A stretch of DNA of 64,000 nucleotides, from assembly GCA_039621445.1 (NCBI GenBank), contig CP154956.1, positions 49,911,598 to 49,975,597 on the forward strand, read 5' to 3'. Positions 9,851 to 20,165 of this stretch are shown piece after piece. A model generated the notes under the pieces. That model was not told the origin of the DNA. It did no database searches and saw nothing but the letters and a program-made list of their open reading frames with translations. The DNA is from Euglena gracilis. Its lineage: Eukaryota; Euglenida; Euglenophyceae; Euglenales. Position 1 is the first letter of the stretch. Each line of letters starts with the position of its first letter. The position numbers and the translations under genes were made by a program.

Positions 9851-10984
9851 ACCCCCCCGAGACAGATGAAATTTTTTTTTAAAAAAACGGCTTGTTTTTG
9901 AAACAAAAAAACATGCTTTTTTAAGGGGGTGGTGCGGGTCGCGGGGAGGTTGTGGGGGGGGTCACGGGGCGGGGGGGGGGGTCACGGGGGAAGTATGACA
10001 CTTTGCAGGTAGCCGGGAGGCAACATCCATGACGTGGCATCGTGATGAAATTGGTCATTTTTTGAAAAGGGAATTTTGTTAGGATTTTCTTGACCAACAC
10101 GTTTTTGGGATGAAGTTTGGGCCATTTTTGACAAAATTCCGTTTTGGGTGGGGAAATGCACCAGTTTTTGACACTTCTTTCAGGGGAAAATATTTTTGGC
10201 CATTTTTGGGTGTGAAGGTGCATTGGGCGGACAAGGATACATGAAAGTTCATTGTTTTTTTTTAAAAAAATGCTTTTAAAAAAAGAATGGCGAAGGATCG
10301 ATTCTCGGGTCACAGGGGGGGTCACGGGGGTGTAACTGGGGGGGCACGGGGGTAGTACCCCCTAAGAAAAAATATGTTTTTTTTAAAAAGAACAAAAAAA
10401 ACCTCATGGGGGTTTGGGGGAATTTTTTGAAACTTTTTTTTTACAAAAAAGGTCTTTTTTCATCTCTGCAGCTTCGTAGTCCGTTAAAGGTGCTGGAAAA
10501 ACTAAAAATACGTCACTTTTGATGACCAAAAAATGACCTTAAAACCTTTTCCTAAAAAAATGGCCATTTCGCAAGGAAAAAGGTCAATTTTTGCTTTTTT
10601 AAAAAATAAAACATGTTTTTGTGTGTGTTTTTTTTTGGAAAAAAAACATATTTTTTGTTCTTTGTTGAAAAACAAAAAAAACGTCAACCCTGGCTCAATT
10701 CCGCATGGTGTGCCAAGGGGGAGTGATTGAAGCTGCTTCCTGCCTTTCTGCTAAGTGTTTAAAGTGAAAATACTGGCTACCACTCTTTTTACAAGACACA
10801 AATATTTTGCAAAATGCATCTGAATTTCGCAAATCCATCATTGCCAACCTCAATTGGACGAAAAATGTCGCAACTGTCTCGGGGGTAGGCAGTACAGTTG
10901 TGATTTTCTGGGGACCCCCCCCCTCCCCCCCCTGTACAGCTTCCAACCCCCCCCCCTCGGACCCCCCCTCCCCCCCCTGTGCCT
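9851..10984. other. Homopolymer-rich spacer
   Basis: Long A/T tracts around 9870-9925, 10255-10285, 10375-10460 and 10590-10685 and GTCACGGGGG repeats (9945-9990, 10310-10345). No supportable gene. Confidence 0.5.
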
Positions 10985-11197
10985 TGTCTCCGATGCCTAA
11001 TTTACCTGTCGCGGATCTGGCGGATCGGGGATCGTAGGATCCGCGAAGCATGGGAACACATGGGAATGGACAACACACCCACCGTTACCCGTGGAGGATC
11101 CCGATGGGGCGGCATTGATGGAAGGAACGACAGAGTGAGGAGAATCGGTCTTCAATAGATTGGTTTGGAAGTGATAAGTGGGGGGACAGGTTCCAAC

Positions 11198-11590
11198 GGG
11201 AGATCGGGTCGGCAGGTTGGAGGGACGAAGGGCACCAAAGGAGGTGGGCAATGAGTTTGGTACGTATAAGGAAGTTCAGTGAACGGCGGAGGTCTTTACA
11301 AAGGGGTAGGTTCGAGAGGGAGGGAGTGAAGTGCGAAAGGAGGTGGAGAGAGGAAAGGTTGTCACCAATAATAGTAGGGATGGAGACCAGTGTTATGGGC
11401 GAAGTGGACAGCCAAGGCAAGCAGCTCGGTACGTTGTTGGGATATGGCTGGGCAGGGGATTCGTTGGATTCGGCATCCGATGGTGGGGCAGTAAAGACCG
11501 ATTTGGCAGCCTTCAGTTGTGATGGCGGCGTCAATGAATATGAGGGGGTTGAAGAGGGGAGGTGGGATTGGATCGAAAGCGGTCCAGGGT
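11198..11590 (-). pseudogene. RNase H domain of the minus-strand retroelement
   Basis: The frame at 11676-11362 contains FIDAAITTEG (first catalytic Asp region) and, about 30 residues on, QQRTELLALAVHFA (catalytic Glu helix). A frameshift near 11365 passes into the second frame, which continues IIGDNLSSLHLL (third Asp) and ends LLWCPSSLQPADPISRW, the conserved tail of retroelement RNase H. All key acidic residues appear to be present, but no single frame spans them. Confidence 0.7.
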
Positions 11591-11825
11591 GTGAGGATCC
11601 TTCTTTCCCTCGGGACTGCCGAGTTTGTGAGTGTCCTTTGCGTTGCTGTGCCGCCGTCCAACGTCCCATTTGTCATGTGTGGCTACATGCTTCCTGTTCC
11701 GAAATGTGTAAAATCCCAGAGCTCGAAGGGCGTTGCTTGTTCTGCCCGCAGTCAGTTTTTCCGCATACCCTAACATCAATTGTGTTATGTCACCTTTGCT
11801 TCACGCTGCGTACTGATTGCCCAAG

Positions 11826-11985
11826 GCGACCCCCCCAATTGAAAGTGCCCCCCCCCCAATTGAAGGTACCCCCCCCCAATTGACGGTACCCCCCCTAATT
11901 GACGGTACCCCCCTAATTGAACCCCCCCTAATTGACCAAAAGGGGGGTCCCGTGGAGAGGTCCCACGGTCAATTAGGGGGGGGGT
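11826..11985. repeat. CCCCAATTGACGGTACC minisatellite
   Basis: About six units of 18-24 bp combining a C-run with AATTGAAGGTAC or AATTGACGGTAC. The last unit, GTCAATTAGGGGGG (about 11969), is inverted, giving the array a hairpin end. Confidence 0.8.
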
Positions 11986-13309
11986 AGATGTGACGGTGCC
12001 GGTCACGAGGATGCAGAGGGAATACGATGGGGAAAGGACGAGAATGTCATCATATTGGGTGAAGATGAAGAAGATTGTTCCTATTCTCACCTTGAAATAT
12101 TACAACAATGCCACCTGTGCTCCCCCCTCGCAAGAACTTGCGGAACGCGGGCTTCGACAACGCGGCTCCTATCCCACCCCGACCCATATTTGGGATGCTA
12201 TTATCCCCCCAACCTCATCCACACCCTCCTCCACCATCCACCACCACCATCTCTTCAACGGCGCCCCTCCCCACCCCCCCCCGTTGGTGTATGTCGAAGG
12301 GAGGGAGGAAACAGCCTGCTTCATAGGGTCTTGAAGGGTAAGTTGGGCTAGTATGGGGGACATGTTCCAACCGAAGGGAAGGCAGGGGAAGTAGAAGGGG
12401 GAGGTGCGGAAGGCGTGCTTGGCGGAAGGAGGGAGTTCGAGACTCCAAAAGAAATTGGTGAGGTCGATGGTGGCAGCCTACAGTGTGCCGGGGGGGAATT
12501 TGGAAATGGTGTGCGAGATTTGGGGAAGGGAGGTGAGGTGGAATGGTGGAGGGTGGAGAATGCGTTCGCCCAGCGCAAAACGGCAATAAAGCTGACTTCA
12601 CTGCTGTTTTTGGGGTGGATAAAAGAGGCCAGGTTGGAGGAGGGGTGGAAGTCCCCCGAAGATCTTGGCAGGGGAAGAAGGAACTTGTCCTGTGCCAAAA
12701 AGTGGAGAAGGACAAAAGTGAAAGAAGCCAGTTGCGGGCGAGGACGGAGAGGAGGAGAGAGATAAGGCGACCCATGGTAAGGTGCAGAAGCGATGCTGTT
12801 CGGAGATCTAGGAGGATATTGAACATGATCCGGAGTATATGGTACATGCACTTCCTGGACATGGGTTGGGGGAGGTTACGTTTTGACAAGCGACCGGCTA
12901 GGCCCCACATTGTACTGCGGGAGGGTGGATGGTCGTTCTCGTCTTTTTGACTTTGCGAGACACGGCGAAGGGTAGACGTCCGTGGGGATGTAGCCGGCTG
13001 GGGTAGTGAGTGTGGTGGTGGGCCGATTGGCATTCGGGGAGAGGGGACGGCGGGCCTAGATATCTTGGAAGGGAAGGGTTGTTGAAGGGGTGGACAGCCA
13101 TGATTGCGTGCGGGGGGCTAAAGCGGCCAGGCAGCAGCGTAGGCCGAGGGGAAGCGCCAGGCTGTCCCATGTGAGGGTGGACAGTGCGCCAAGGTTGTGG
13201 GCTGGTACTTGTCCTGCTGGGGGAAGACGTCCCAGGTGCAGCGTGACCACGCCCAAGGTGTCAGTTTCCGGCGGACAGGTGTTGGAAAGGGACAGTGGGC
13301 CAAGGACAC

Positions 13310-13336
13310 TGGCCCGGGGTTGGGCTGAATGTCGCC
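13310..13336 (-). other. 2A-like motif GDIQPNPGP
   Basis: Nine codons on the minus strand read GDIQPNPGP, preceded by KWILLC. This matches the GD(I/V)xxNPGP core of ribosome-skipping sequences known from several non-LTR retrotransposons; the E of the strict D(I/V)ExNPGP consensus is Q-P here. Function is inferred. Confidence 0.7.
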
Positions 13337-13919
13337 GCATAAAAGAATCCACTTGTTATCCGGGAAAGTGTAGGGCTTTGCCGGGAAAGGTTCAGGGAGG
13401 TGCGAGGGCTTGGTCTTTTGTGCAGTCAGAACCCGAGAGGCCCATTTTTGCCAAGTTGTGGTGGAGGTGTTGGGGAAAGGAAAACCACAAAAAAAAATTT
13501 GAGTTTGGGAGGAATGGGGAGAAAGTGCACCCAAGGTCCCAGGGGGAGCACATGGGACAAGGGGAGGGGTATGGCAAATGGCGCAGGAATGTTGGGGGGG
13601 GGGGAAGGTGTGTAAATGGGAAGGGGATATTTTTTTACGACAGTGGTCGGTAAGATTCCACTGGGGTGGTGGAAGAATGTCCCAGATGTGGAAAGGAAAG
13701 GTGGGGGGCATTTGGCAGTGAAATGAGGAAGGGGGGTGTGGGGGAGAAATTTGGGTGATGAAAGATTTGTGGGTGAATGTTGGGTCGCTGGGTGTGGATG
13801 TGCTGTAAAATGATTTTGTTGGGGGAAGGAAAAGCAAGGCATCATGCAAGGACAACACTGGCCCAGGGAGTGCAGTGACAGGTTTTTTCGAAAAAAACCA
13901 AAAAACACCATCCCTGGAT

Positions 13920-14179
13920 GCAGCATCCACAGTAGGTCTCAAAGGACAAGCTGCAGCAGTGCAAGGGCAGAGCCAGGTGATGCCTGCACAAGGCAAGATG
14001 TATGTGGCATCCCAGCCTGTATATTATGTGGAACCCAAAGGGACAGTGGTTCAGGACTCACCCTGGTGGAAGTACCAAATGATGATGGGCCAGGCTGTGG
14101 GGCACAATGCCACTACCCCAGGGACAGCAAATATCCCACCAGCTGTGTCCTCTGCCCAACCAGTCATGGGAGGGCTGAA
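13920..14179 (+). other. Candidate captured exon with consensus donor
   Basis: A plus-strand frame (ATG at 13875, open to the stop at 14181) has protein-like composition, including MYVASQPVYYVEPKG and SPWWKYQMMMGQAVG. It ends at 14179 in a textbook donor GTGAGT (14180-14185). A CAG acceptor lies at about 13932 and another at 13920. No partner exon is apparent and the protein is not recognised. It sits between a poly-A/T tract and a TIR element, so transposon capture of a gene fragment is possible. Confidence 0.35.
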
Positions 14180-14246
14180 GTGAGTTCGCCCCCACCTCCA
14201 TATCAAGAAGCAAGGAGGAAGCAAAGCCCCTCAGACACCACCCCAT

Positions 14247-14527
14247 GGCTCCCGGTTCTGGCCTGGGGGGGGGTAGTGGGGGTCGACCATGGTCGCTCTC
14301 GGTCGCTATGGGTAATTCCTACCGGGATTTTTTCCACCTTTTTTTGCCATGTAGCGGCGTAAGCAACTGTTCCAGGCCCTAAAATATCAAAATCCCTTGT
14401 GTGTGTAACGCCTTTTGCTTTAAAAAAAAACACTTTTTGACATTCACAGGCCCACGACCGAGAGCGACCGAGAGCGACCATGGTCACTCTCGGTCGACCC
14501 CCACTACCCCCCCCCCGGATATACCCA
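14247..14527 (-). mobile_element. TIR element 'GGTAGTGGGGGTCGACC', copy 2 (inverted)
   Basis: Reverse-complement copy of 8315-8620: same GGGGGTAGTGGGGGTCGACC ends, same GAGAGCGACC units and the same core (AACTGTTCCAGGCCCTAAAA region), diverged by scattered substitutions and homopolymer length changes. Confidence 0.75.
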
Positions 14528-14722
14528 CCCCCATAAATGACACCCCCGACACCCCGAAAACCCCCCACGGGGTGTCACTTATGGGGGGTGTCACTTATGG
14601 GGAGGGGTTCAATTTTTCAAAGGAGAATCCTTTGGGCAGGTCACCGGCGGTCATCGGCGACTGAAAAATTTTTTGGTCCCGGAGGGGGGGGGTCACTCAT
14701 GGGGGGGTGTCATTTATGGGGG
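14528..14722. mobile_element. 195-bp TIR element, ends CCCCATAAATGACACCCCC
   Basis: Left end at 14528-14547 is mirrored at 14703-14722 (GGGGTGTCATTTATGGGG). Internal GTGTCACTTATGGGG units at about 14570 and 14586 repeat the terminal motif. It abuts the end of the previous TIR element. No target duplication was found. Confidence 0.6.
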
Positions 14723-15256
14723 GTTGCTGGTTTCTGGAAGGACATCCCAACAAAGGGGAAGAGGTACCCCCCAACACCATTGGAGAAAAACCTGGACATG
14801 AGGAAGGAGGCACCCCCCCTCCACACGAAAAAAGGCACGAGAGAAGGGAGGAGGCACGCCCCCTCCACTGGAAGGAAAACACCCATGAAGGGAGAAAAAC
14901 CACTTGCGCAAAAAAGAAGACCCACAACAGGAGGTCCATACAAAATATTCTTGGTTTTTGACCAAGATGTATGGAAAATGGAAGGCCTGTGGACAAACAG
15001 TGGAGTCATGTCTGATGAAAAGTGTCAGGAGCCTGGAGCTTGACCGCCCAATTCCCCAGGAAATGCAACTTTGCAGGAAGTTGTTTTACGAATTGGAGGA
15101 AAAAAATTCTGCCTCAGCGGCAGGTGCGAAGAAACCAAAAGGGCACCCTGCCACACGAGCGGGCAGCAGAAATACTAGTTTCTGTGATAAATCGTTTGCA
15201 AAGATTGGGACGGAACTGTGACATCCCGGCCAAAGGACGCTGGGTTGCTCTTCTCG

Positions 15257-15283
15257 GGAGATGTCAACCCCTTGCTTGGACCA
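15257..15283 (+). other. 2A-like motif GDVNPLLGP (degenerate)
   Basis: Frame GLLFSGDVNPLLGPTAGP. The upstream LLFSGDV context is that of LINE 2A-like sites, but NPGP is replaced by LLGP, so skipping activity is unlikely. Confidence 0.45.
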
Positions 15284-15594
15284 ACGGCGGGGCCCAGTGG
15301 CGAATGCCATGCCATCTTTTGAAGGTCAGGGGAACAACAAATGCAAGATATGTTCAAAATTCGAGCTGATGAAGAACCTGCGAATGGGCCAGATGGGACG
15401 CCAGCCATTCAAACAGGGCGAGAGGCCTTTTGGGTACAGTGTACCTTGTGTGGCTGGTCAAGGCAAAAGAGGCAAATTTAGGATGGTGCCTATCACATGC
15501 GCAACATTGCAAAGAATTGAGGGAGATCCTCCATACACCTGGGGACACACTGGTGGAGGTTTGCGGAAGAACATCCAGCCACAGGGAGGGAGGG

Positions 15595-15680
15595 CCCCCC
15601 TTTCAGTGGTGATGTCCCAATGCACCCTGGTCAAAAAAAAAACCCCCCTTTCAGTGGTGATGTCCCAATGCACCCTGGTC
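15595..15680 (+). repeat. 38-bp direct duplication carrying 2A-like SGDVPMHPG(P)
   Basis: 15595-15632 and 15643-15680 are identical (CCCCCCTTTCAGTGGTGATG and 18 further bases) and are separated by a 10-base A-run with one T-C junction. Each encodes FSGDVPMHPG; the second continues PNRR, giving GDVPMHPGP. Confidence 0.85.
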
Positions 15681-15772
15681 CAAATCGGCGGATGACAATT
15701 GATGTCCGAAAAGGAAAAGCAGTGGTGTTGTGTCACAAAAAGACTGGCCGGGGGGAAGCAGTGCTGACAAAT

Positions 15773-15799
15773 GGAGATGTGGAGGAGAACCCTGGACCT
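15773..15799 (+). other. Consensus 2A-like motif GDVEENPGP
   Basis: Codons 15773-15799 read GDVEENPGP, an exact match to the D(V/I)ExNPGP core of 2A ribosome-skipping peptides. The predicted skip is between the codons at 15794-15796 (Gly) and 15797-15799 (Pro). It is preceded by RGEAVLTN. The open frame covers 15620-15976 and lies between the ORF1-like part and the RT, where separating two products would make sense. Confidence 0.85.
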
Positions 15800-17925
15800 G
15801 AGGAAGGGCAGATGGAGGTGGATGCGGGGGGATGCCACCCACTGCAAGGACCGTGTCCAAGGGGCTTGCGCCCTTCATGGGATGACATTGCGCATGATCG
15901 AAGATCCACCCTAACTGTGATTCCCATAGGGGCAGTAGGGGAAGTGGCACGAACTTTGACACTTCTTTTGAAATGATTGAACAAGGAAGGAACATGGGAG
16001 GCGTTTCACTCGTTGTGGCGTTTCTCCAAGGCAGTCTTGGCAAGCACAGGACAAGGGGGAAGATCCCACTGGGCCAAGATAGGGCTGCACCAGAGCCAAG
16101 ATGTATCTGGAAAAGGACGTGCTCCATTGAAGGGAGGCCTCCAGCCCGTCAGAAGCCAATTTTGGGTCCAGCTTCAAAACTCAGTCAGCCAATACCAAAG
16201 AGGATGAACTCCAGCAAGAAGCATTCCTGAACAGAATGCAAAAACTAGTGGAAAGAGGGGCGACAGGAAAGGCCTGCCGGGCAATGTTGTCGGATGGGGT
16301 TTAGGATACAAATGATGTAAATATTCGGGAACGTTTACGAATGATGCATCTTTCAGAGGATGCTCCAGGAAGGGGGCCGCCTGATGGAAGAGTGCTACCG
16401 GAGGGGCAAGAAGGTGAGGCACACATGAAGAAGGCCGTGCGGAAGGCTATTCTCTCCTTTAAGAATGAATTGGCGGGAGGTCCGAGTGGTCTACGACCAC
16501 CAGACCACCTGAAAACATTGATATCCGCGCAAGCCTCGGTCTGTGGAGAGGATTTGTTGGAAGCCATCACCGTGTTTGTTTTCATGGCTATCCAACAAGG
16601 TTTGCCTTTGAAGTGGGATCCACTTTGGCTGGGGCACGCTTGACACCGTTGAAAAAAAAGAAGCCACAAACAGATGTGATGTGCAGAATGAAGGAACCAG
16701 GCCCATTGCCACGGGAGAAGTGTTGAGGAGGTCGATTGCCAAAGAGCTGTTGAAAGAAAACATTGTGAGAAACACCCTGATTGGTGGTCTGCCAGGGCAA
16801 GTAGGTGTAGGCCATTCAGATGCATCTGCTCTCACAGACACTGTATTGCAACAAATTGTCCAAGGGCTACACCAGGCCGGGAAAACAGAGTGGGCTGTAT
16901 TGCAGTTGGACTTTGCAAACACATTCAATAAACTCAAGCGTGAATCATGCTGCAACAAGTGAGGCAACAAGTGTCACGGATGACTGCTTGGATCGAGTCC
17001 TGCTGTGGTTCACACTCAACCCTGTACTGTGTGTGACGCTTGTGGTCCAGCCTTGTTCTGTATTGCAGTGTAACCATTGGTGAACCGGATTGGAGAAATG
17101 GTGCCATGCAGTGTTACCTGGCTGATTGTCATCTAATCGGTTCAATGGAACAATTGGGCCGTGTGGTGTGAATGCCACTTGCAGAGGAACCCGAAATTGG
17201 GGTAAGTCTCAACATGGAGAAATGCCGGTTGTGGGGTCTAGCCATTAGTGACACTTTCCACAGATTACCATAGGGAAGCACTGTGTTGCAGCGCATCTCG
17301 GGAACCCCCCTTTGTGGAAGGATCGGGAATCAAGGCTTTGGGAATTCAAGTGACATTCCTAGGACATGATACTATTGCGCGGTCGTAGATTGAGAGCCTG
17401 TGAAAAAATATGTTACCTCCTGCAATTCATTCCTTCTGGCCAAATTCGTTTCCAGCTACTCCGACAGTGCATTGCAAGTTGCAAAGTGAACGACCTTCTC
17501 AGGTGACGTGGAAAAGCTCTTCTCTGCACTGGTCCGTGACAGCATGAGCAACATTGCAGGAAGACAGCTCTCAGAAGGTACAGTGGGAGCAATCCACCAT
17601 TCCAATTTGTTTGGGAGGCCTGGGGCTGCAAGATGCGGTCAAGGCAAGACCCGTGGCCGCTATCGTAGATTTTTGCAAAAGAGCAGAGCACAATGTCGCT
17701 TTCCCAAAAGAATTTGAGCTATTACCTTCGGACTTCGCATTGGCAGGACGCACAATTGAAAAAATCACAGGAGAAACTCATTTGACAACCCTGATAATGC
17801 AAGATATCAGTCGTGTGCTCATCTGGGAAAGATGGAAAGTTCCCAGAATTTCTGGAATGACAAGTTGTCCGAGAAGCGAGGGGCCGATTTGGTGGGGCAA
17901 GGTGTGCATTTTGGTCCAATAAAAG

Positions 17926-18820
17926 CCTTGTTCCCACACATTGGTGGGCCGAGGGCCCGGGGGGTCCTCGCTGTCGTGGAAAACCACCGACAGCCAGGGG
18001 GTGGCGTTTCCGGGGTGGGGCCTGCGCTTTCTCCAGGGGTTGGTGGGTTCAAGCCAACCCCTATTTGTTTCACTCAGGTATTTTCCCAAACCCTAACCGG
18101 CGCGTAGGATTGTTTTTTTTTGCGGTTTCCGAAAATTTGGTGGAAAACAAAAAATCTGCCATTAATGAAATCTCACTTTCCTCTCTTTCTCTCTCTCAAA
18201 CTCTCTCACACTCTCTTGCACACGTTGAAGGCAAAACCAACCCACAGACCAACCCACTGAATCTGAAATCTCAAATTACCATTACGTCGCAAACAAAATG
18301 GACAGACAAACAAAAAACCTTCGAGCTTCAAGGTACAGCAACAGGAATCAGAAAACATAGGAGGCTAGGCGCGCCGCTCGGGGGGGTCCCGGACCCCCCC
18401 TCCCCCCCTGCGCGGCCCCCGCGCGGCTGCTCGCCCCCCCCCCTGGACCCCCCTCCCCCCACTGTGCCTAGCATAGCCAACAAAATTTTTTTTGCGAAAA
18501 CAATCGCGACTTTGTTGAGGCCCCAAAATCCAAAATGGCCAAAAATGACCACTTTCGGACATAAAATGGCAAATTTGGGGGCCGCGCGCTCTGCGCACAG
18601 CCAAAAAAGCATTTTTTTTGATCAAAAATTGCCCAAAAATGGCAAAAAATGACCACTTTTTGGACCCGAAAATCACCGATCTTAGGATGCGCGCCGCCCC
18701 CTGGCCGCCCTCGGACCCCCCTCCCCCCCGCGCGGCCGCCCGCGCCCCCCCCTCACCCCCCCCCCCCCCGCTGTGCCTAGCCTCCATACACGATGGTTAT
18801 TCCCAAGAAAAGGGAGCAGT
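17926..18820. other. Post-element spacer with two GC-rich repeats
   Basis: After the retroelement's AATAAA the sequence has no recognised gene. Two copies of a GC-rich block (18386-18475 and about 18706-18783: GGACCCCCCTCCCCCC ... GCGCGGCC ... GCTGTGCCTAGC) flank an AAAATGGCC-rich stretch. CTCTCTC microsatellite at 18180-18218. Confidence 0.4.
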
Positions 18821-18943
18821 TTAGCAGTTTAGCACGGACATGCGCAGGCCCAGATTAGTGCCCTTCCAATACGTTTGTTTCACGTCAATCCACTGTATCA
18901 GCATCTTGAACTTCTCCAGCAGCAAAACAGCCTTTTCAGCTTC
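18821..18943 (-). other. Candidate terminal exon (unrecognised protein)
   Basis: Minus-strand frame of about 40 codons, AEKAVLLLEKFKMLIQWIDV then KQTYWKGTNLGLRMSVLNC and a stop at 18823-18821, preceded by a plausible acceptor (CCCAAG) at about 18944. It reads like an amphipathic helix of a real protein, but no family or upstream exon is identified. Confidence 0.3.
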
Positions 18944-18949
18944 TTGGGA

Positions 18950-19185
18950 GGTTCGGCAGCCACCCCCCCTGGTGGTCGGACCCCCTCGGCACGGCAAAAT
19001 GGGGACCCCCCCTCCTGGTCAGCCAATCTCCTCGGCACGGCATGCCGAACCATGCCAATGGTTTCCTTTGGGAAATTCCGGCTGTCCGCCACGGTGGACC
19101 CCCCCCTGGGGGTGACCCCCTCGGCACGGCAAAATGGGGACCCCCCTGGTGGCCGAGGGTCCTCGTCAGACGTGCCGAACCTCCT
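18950..19185. repeat. CCTCGGCACGGCAAAATGGGGACC repeat cluster
   Basis: The segment CCCCTCGGCACGGCAAAATG occurs at about 18981 and 19106 and a shortened version at about 19027, embedded in C-runs. Spacing of about 125 bp suggests two units of a larger repeat. Confidence 0.65.
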
Positions 19186-19474
19186 TGGTGTTGACTTGTC
19201 ACTTGTAACTTGAAGTTGAACCCTAATTTTGATAACATACATTGACAAACCTTCCACCGTGACTTGCTTGGAACTCCAACACTACCCACTAGAGGCTTTC
19301 AATTGTCAGCATCTGAATCAAAAATGGACGCACATACATTGAAATACATAGGGGGGGGGGGAGGTAGGTGGAAAATTTTATTTTCGGGAGGAAGTAAAGT
19401 ACATGCGTGGTGCGAGGGTGAGAGAGAGTCCTTGTCCCATGTCCTCGACTTTTGGGGGAGAAGGATAATGTAGT

Positions 19475-19987
19475 TCACTTCTTGCTGCAATCCTTGATCC
19501 TTGATCCCATCTTGTATCTTTCAGGGGTCAAGACAGATTTTGTGGCCATTCCTGATGAAGCCGGTGTGTTCTCTGACAACTTCTTGCTGCCTTCCTTTCT
19601 AGCATTGTCTCCAGTCTTTTGCCAATGCTTCTTTAGCTCCGGAGGTTCCTCCATGGGCTCTTGTATGGGATGAGCTCGGGTTGTCCGGGGAGGTGAACAT
19701 GTAATGTTGGCCCTCCGTGTGAGGCAATCATTCGGCACTTAGTATGTCTGCTTTCTTTGGTTTTGGTATATGTATTCTAGCCTCGCTGGCTCATTGGGTC
19801 TTCCCAAAAGCTCTTGCGTATTTGTTTGAACTTCTGGTCTTGCTTTTTGCATGTCGAATAATTCCAGATGTTTATTTAATCCAGATTGCACGGTTGGTGT
19901 GTCATGGCCGGGTATTGCATGTCCGAGGCACTGAGCCAATGAGAGTTGTTGGCCCACCTCTCTGACCAACACCATGCTCAATCCCAA
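19475..19987 (-). pseudogene. Broken protein-coding relic, probably retroelement
   Basis: Two minus-strand frames (19987-19739 and 19738-19475) meet end to end across one stop. The first is rich in charged and polar residues (QKARPEVQTNTQELLGRP), the second in K/E/P (EPMEEPPELKKHWQKTG). Composition resembles a gag-like linker, but no motif is diagnostic. Confidence 0.3.
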
Positions 19988-19994
19988 TGGTGGG

Positions 19995-20165
19995 GGACAA
20001 TTGGGGGGGGGGTTACCCCTAACCCCCCCCTAATTGGCCACCTGGACCCCGTCCTTCATAGTTGCGAACCCTGTAAAGCACCCGAATAAGGGCATTTTCC
20101 TTTGAAATGAGTAACCCCCCCCCCTAATTGGCCACCTGGGCTCTGGCCAATTAGGGGGGGGGGGA
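19995..20165. repeat. AATTGGCCACCTGGACCCCG repeat, copy 1
   Basis: A block with a C-run, CTAATTGGCCACCTGGACCC, CGTCCTTCATAGTTGCGAAC and a CTGAATAAGGGCATTT-like segment recurs at 22888-23020. Both ends carry G- or C-runs with CAATTAGGGGG, so the unit behaves like a poly-G/C-armed foldback. Confidence 0.7.

Larger units (their letters stand above)
11085..13500 (-). mobile_element. Decayed RT-RNase H retroelement with 2A-like motif (minus strand)
   Basis: Read 5' to 3' on the minus strand, hallmarks appear in order. GDIQPNPGP at 13336-13310, a 2A-like sequence of the type found at the start of some non-LTR ORFs, sits in a His/Pro-rich frame. Reverse-transcriptase motifs follow: IDLTNFFW (12471-12447) and LPFGWNMSP (about 12385-12355). 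Next is QYDDILV (about 12058-12038), resembling the YxDD catalytic box, and last an RNase H region (separate entry). Stops and frameshifts interrupt it, and a C/G-rich minisatellite (11826-11985) sits inside. The order RT then RNase H ending in PADPISRW is like DIRS-type or LTR-like polymerases; the family is not certain. It is clearly dead. Confidence 0.65.
14900..17925 (+). pseudogene. Decayed non-LTR retrotransposon with RT and multiple 2A-like motifs
   Basis: In order on the plus strand: unrecognised basic ORF1-like frames (14904-15370), four 2A-like motifs (15257-15799), then reverse transcriptase. RT signatures are ELAGGPSGLRPPDHLK (about 16468-16515), RPIATGEVLRRSIAK (from about 16699), GLPGQVGVG (about 16785), VLQLDFANTFNKLKR (about 16900-16942), YLADCHLIGS (about 17116-17145), SLNMEKCRLWG (about 17206-17238) and PICLGGLGLQDAV (about 17602-17640). 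The catalytic YxDD box reads YLADC, so one aspartate is lost, and there are several frameshifts and stops. An AATAAA at 17919-17924 marks the probable 3' end. No endonuclease is recognised. Confidence 0.8.
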
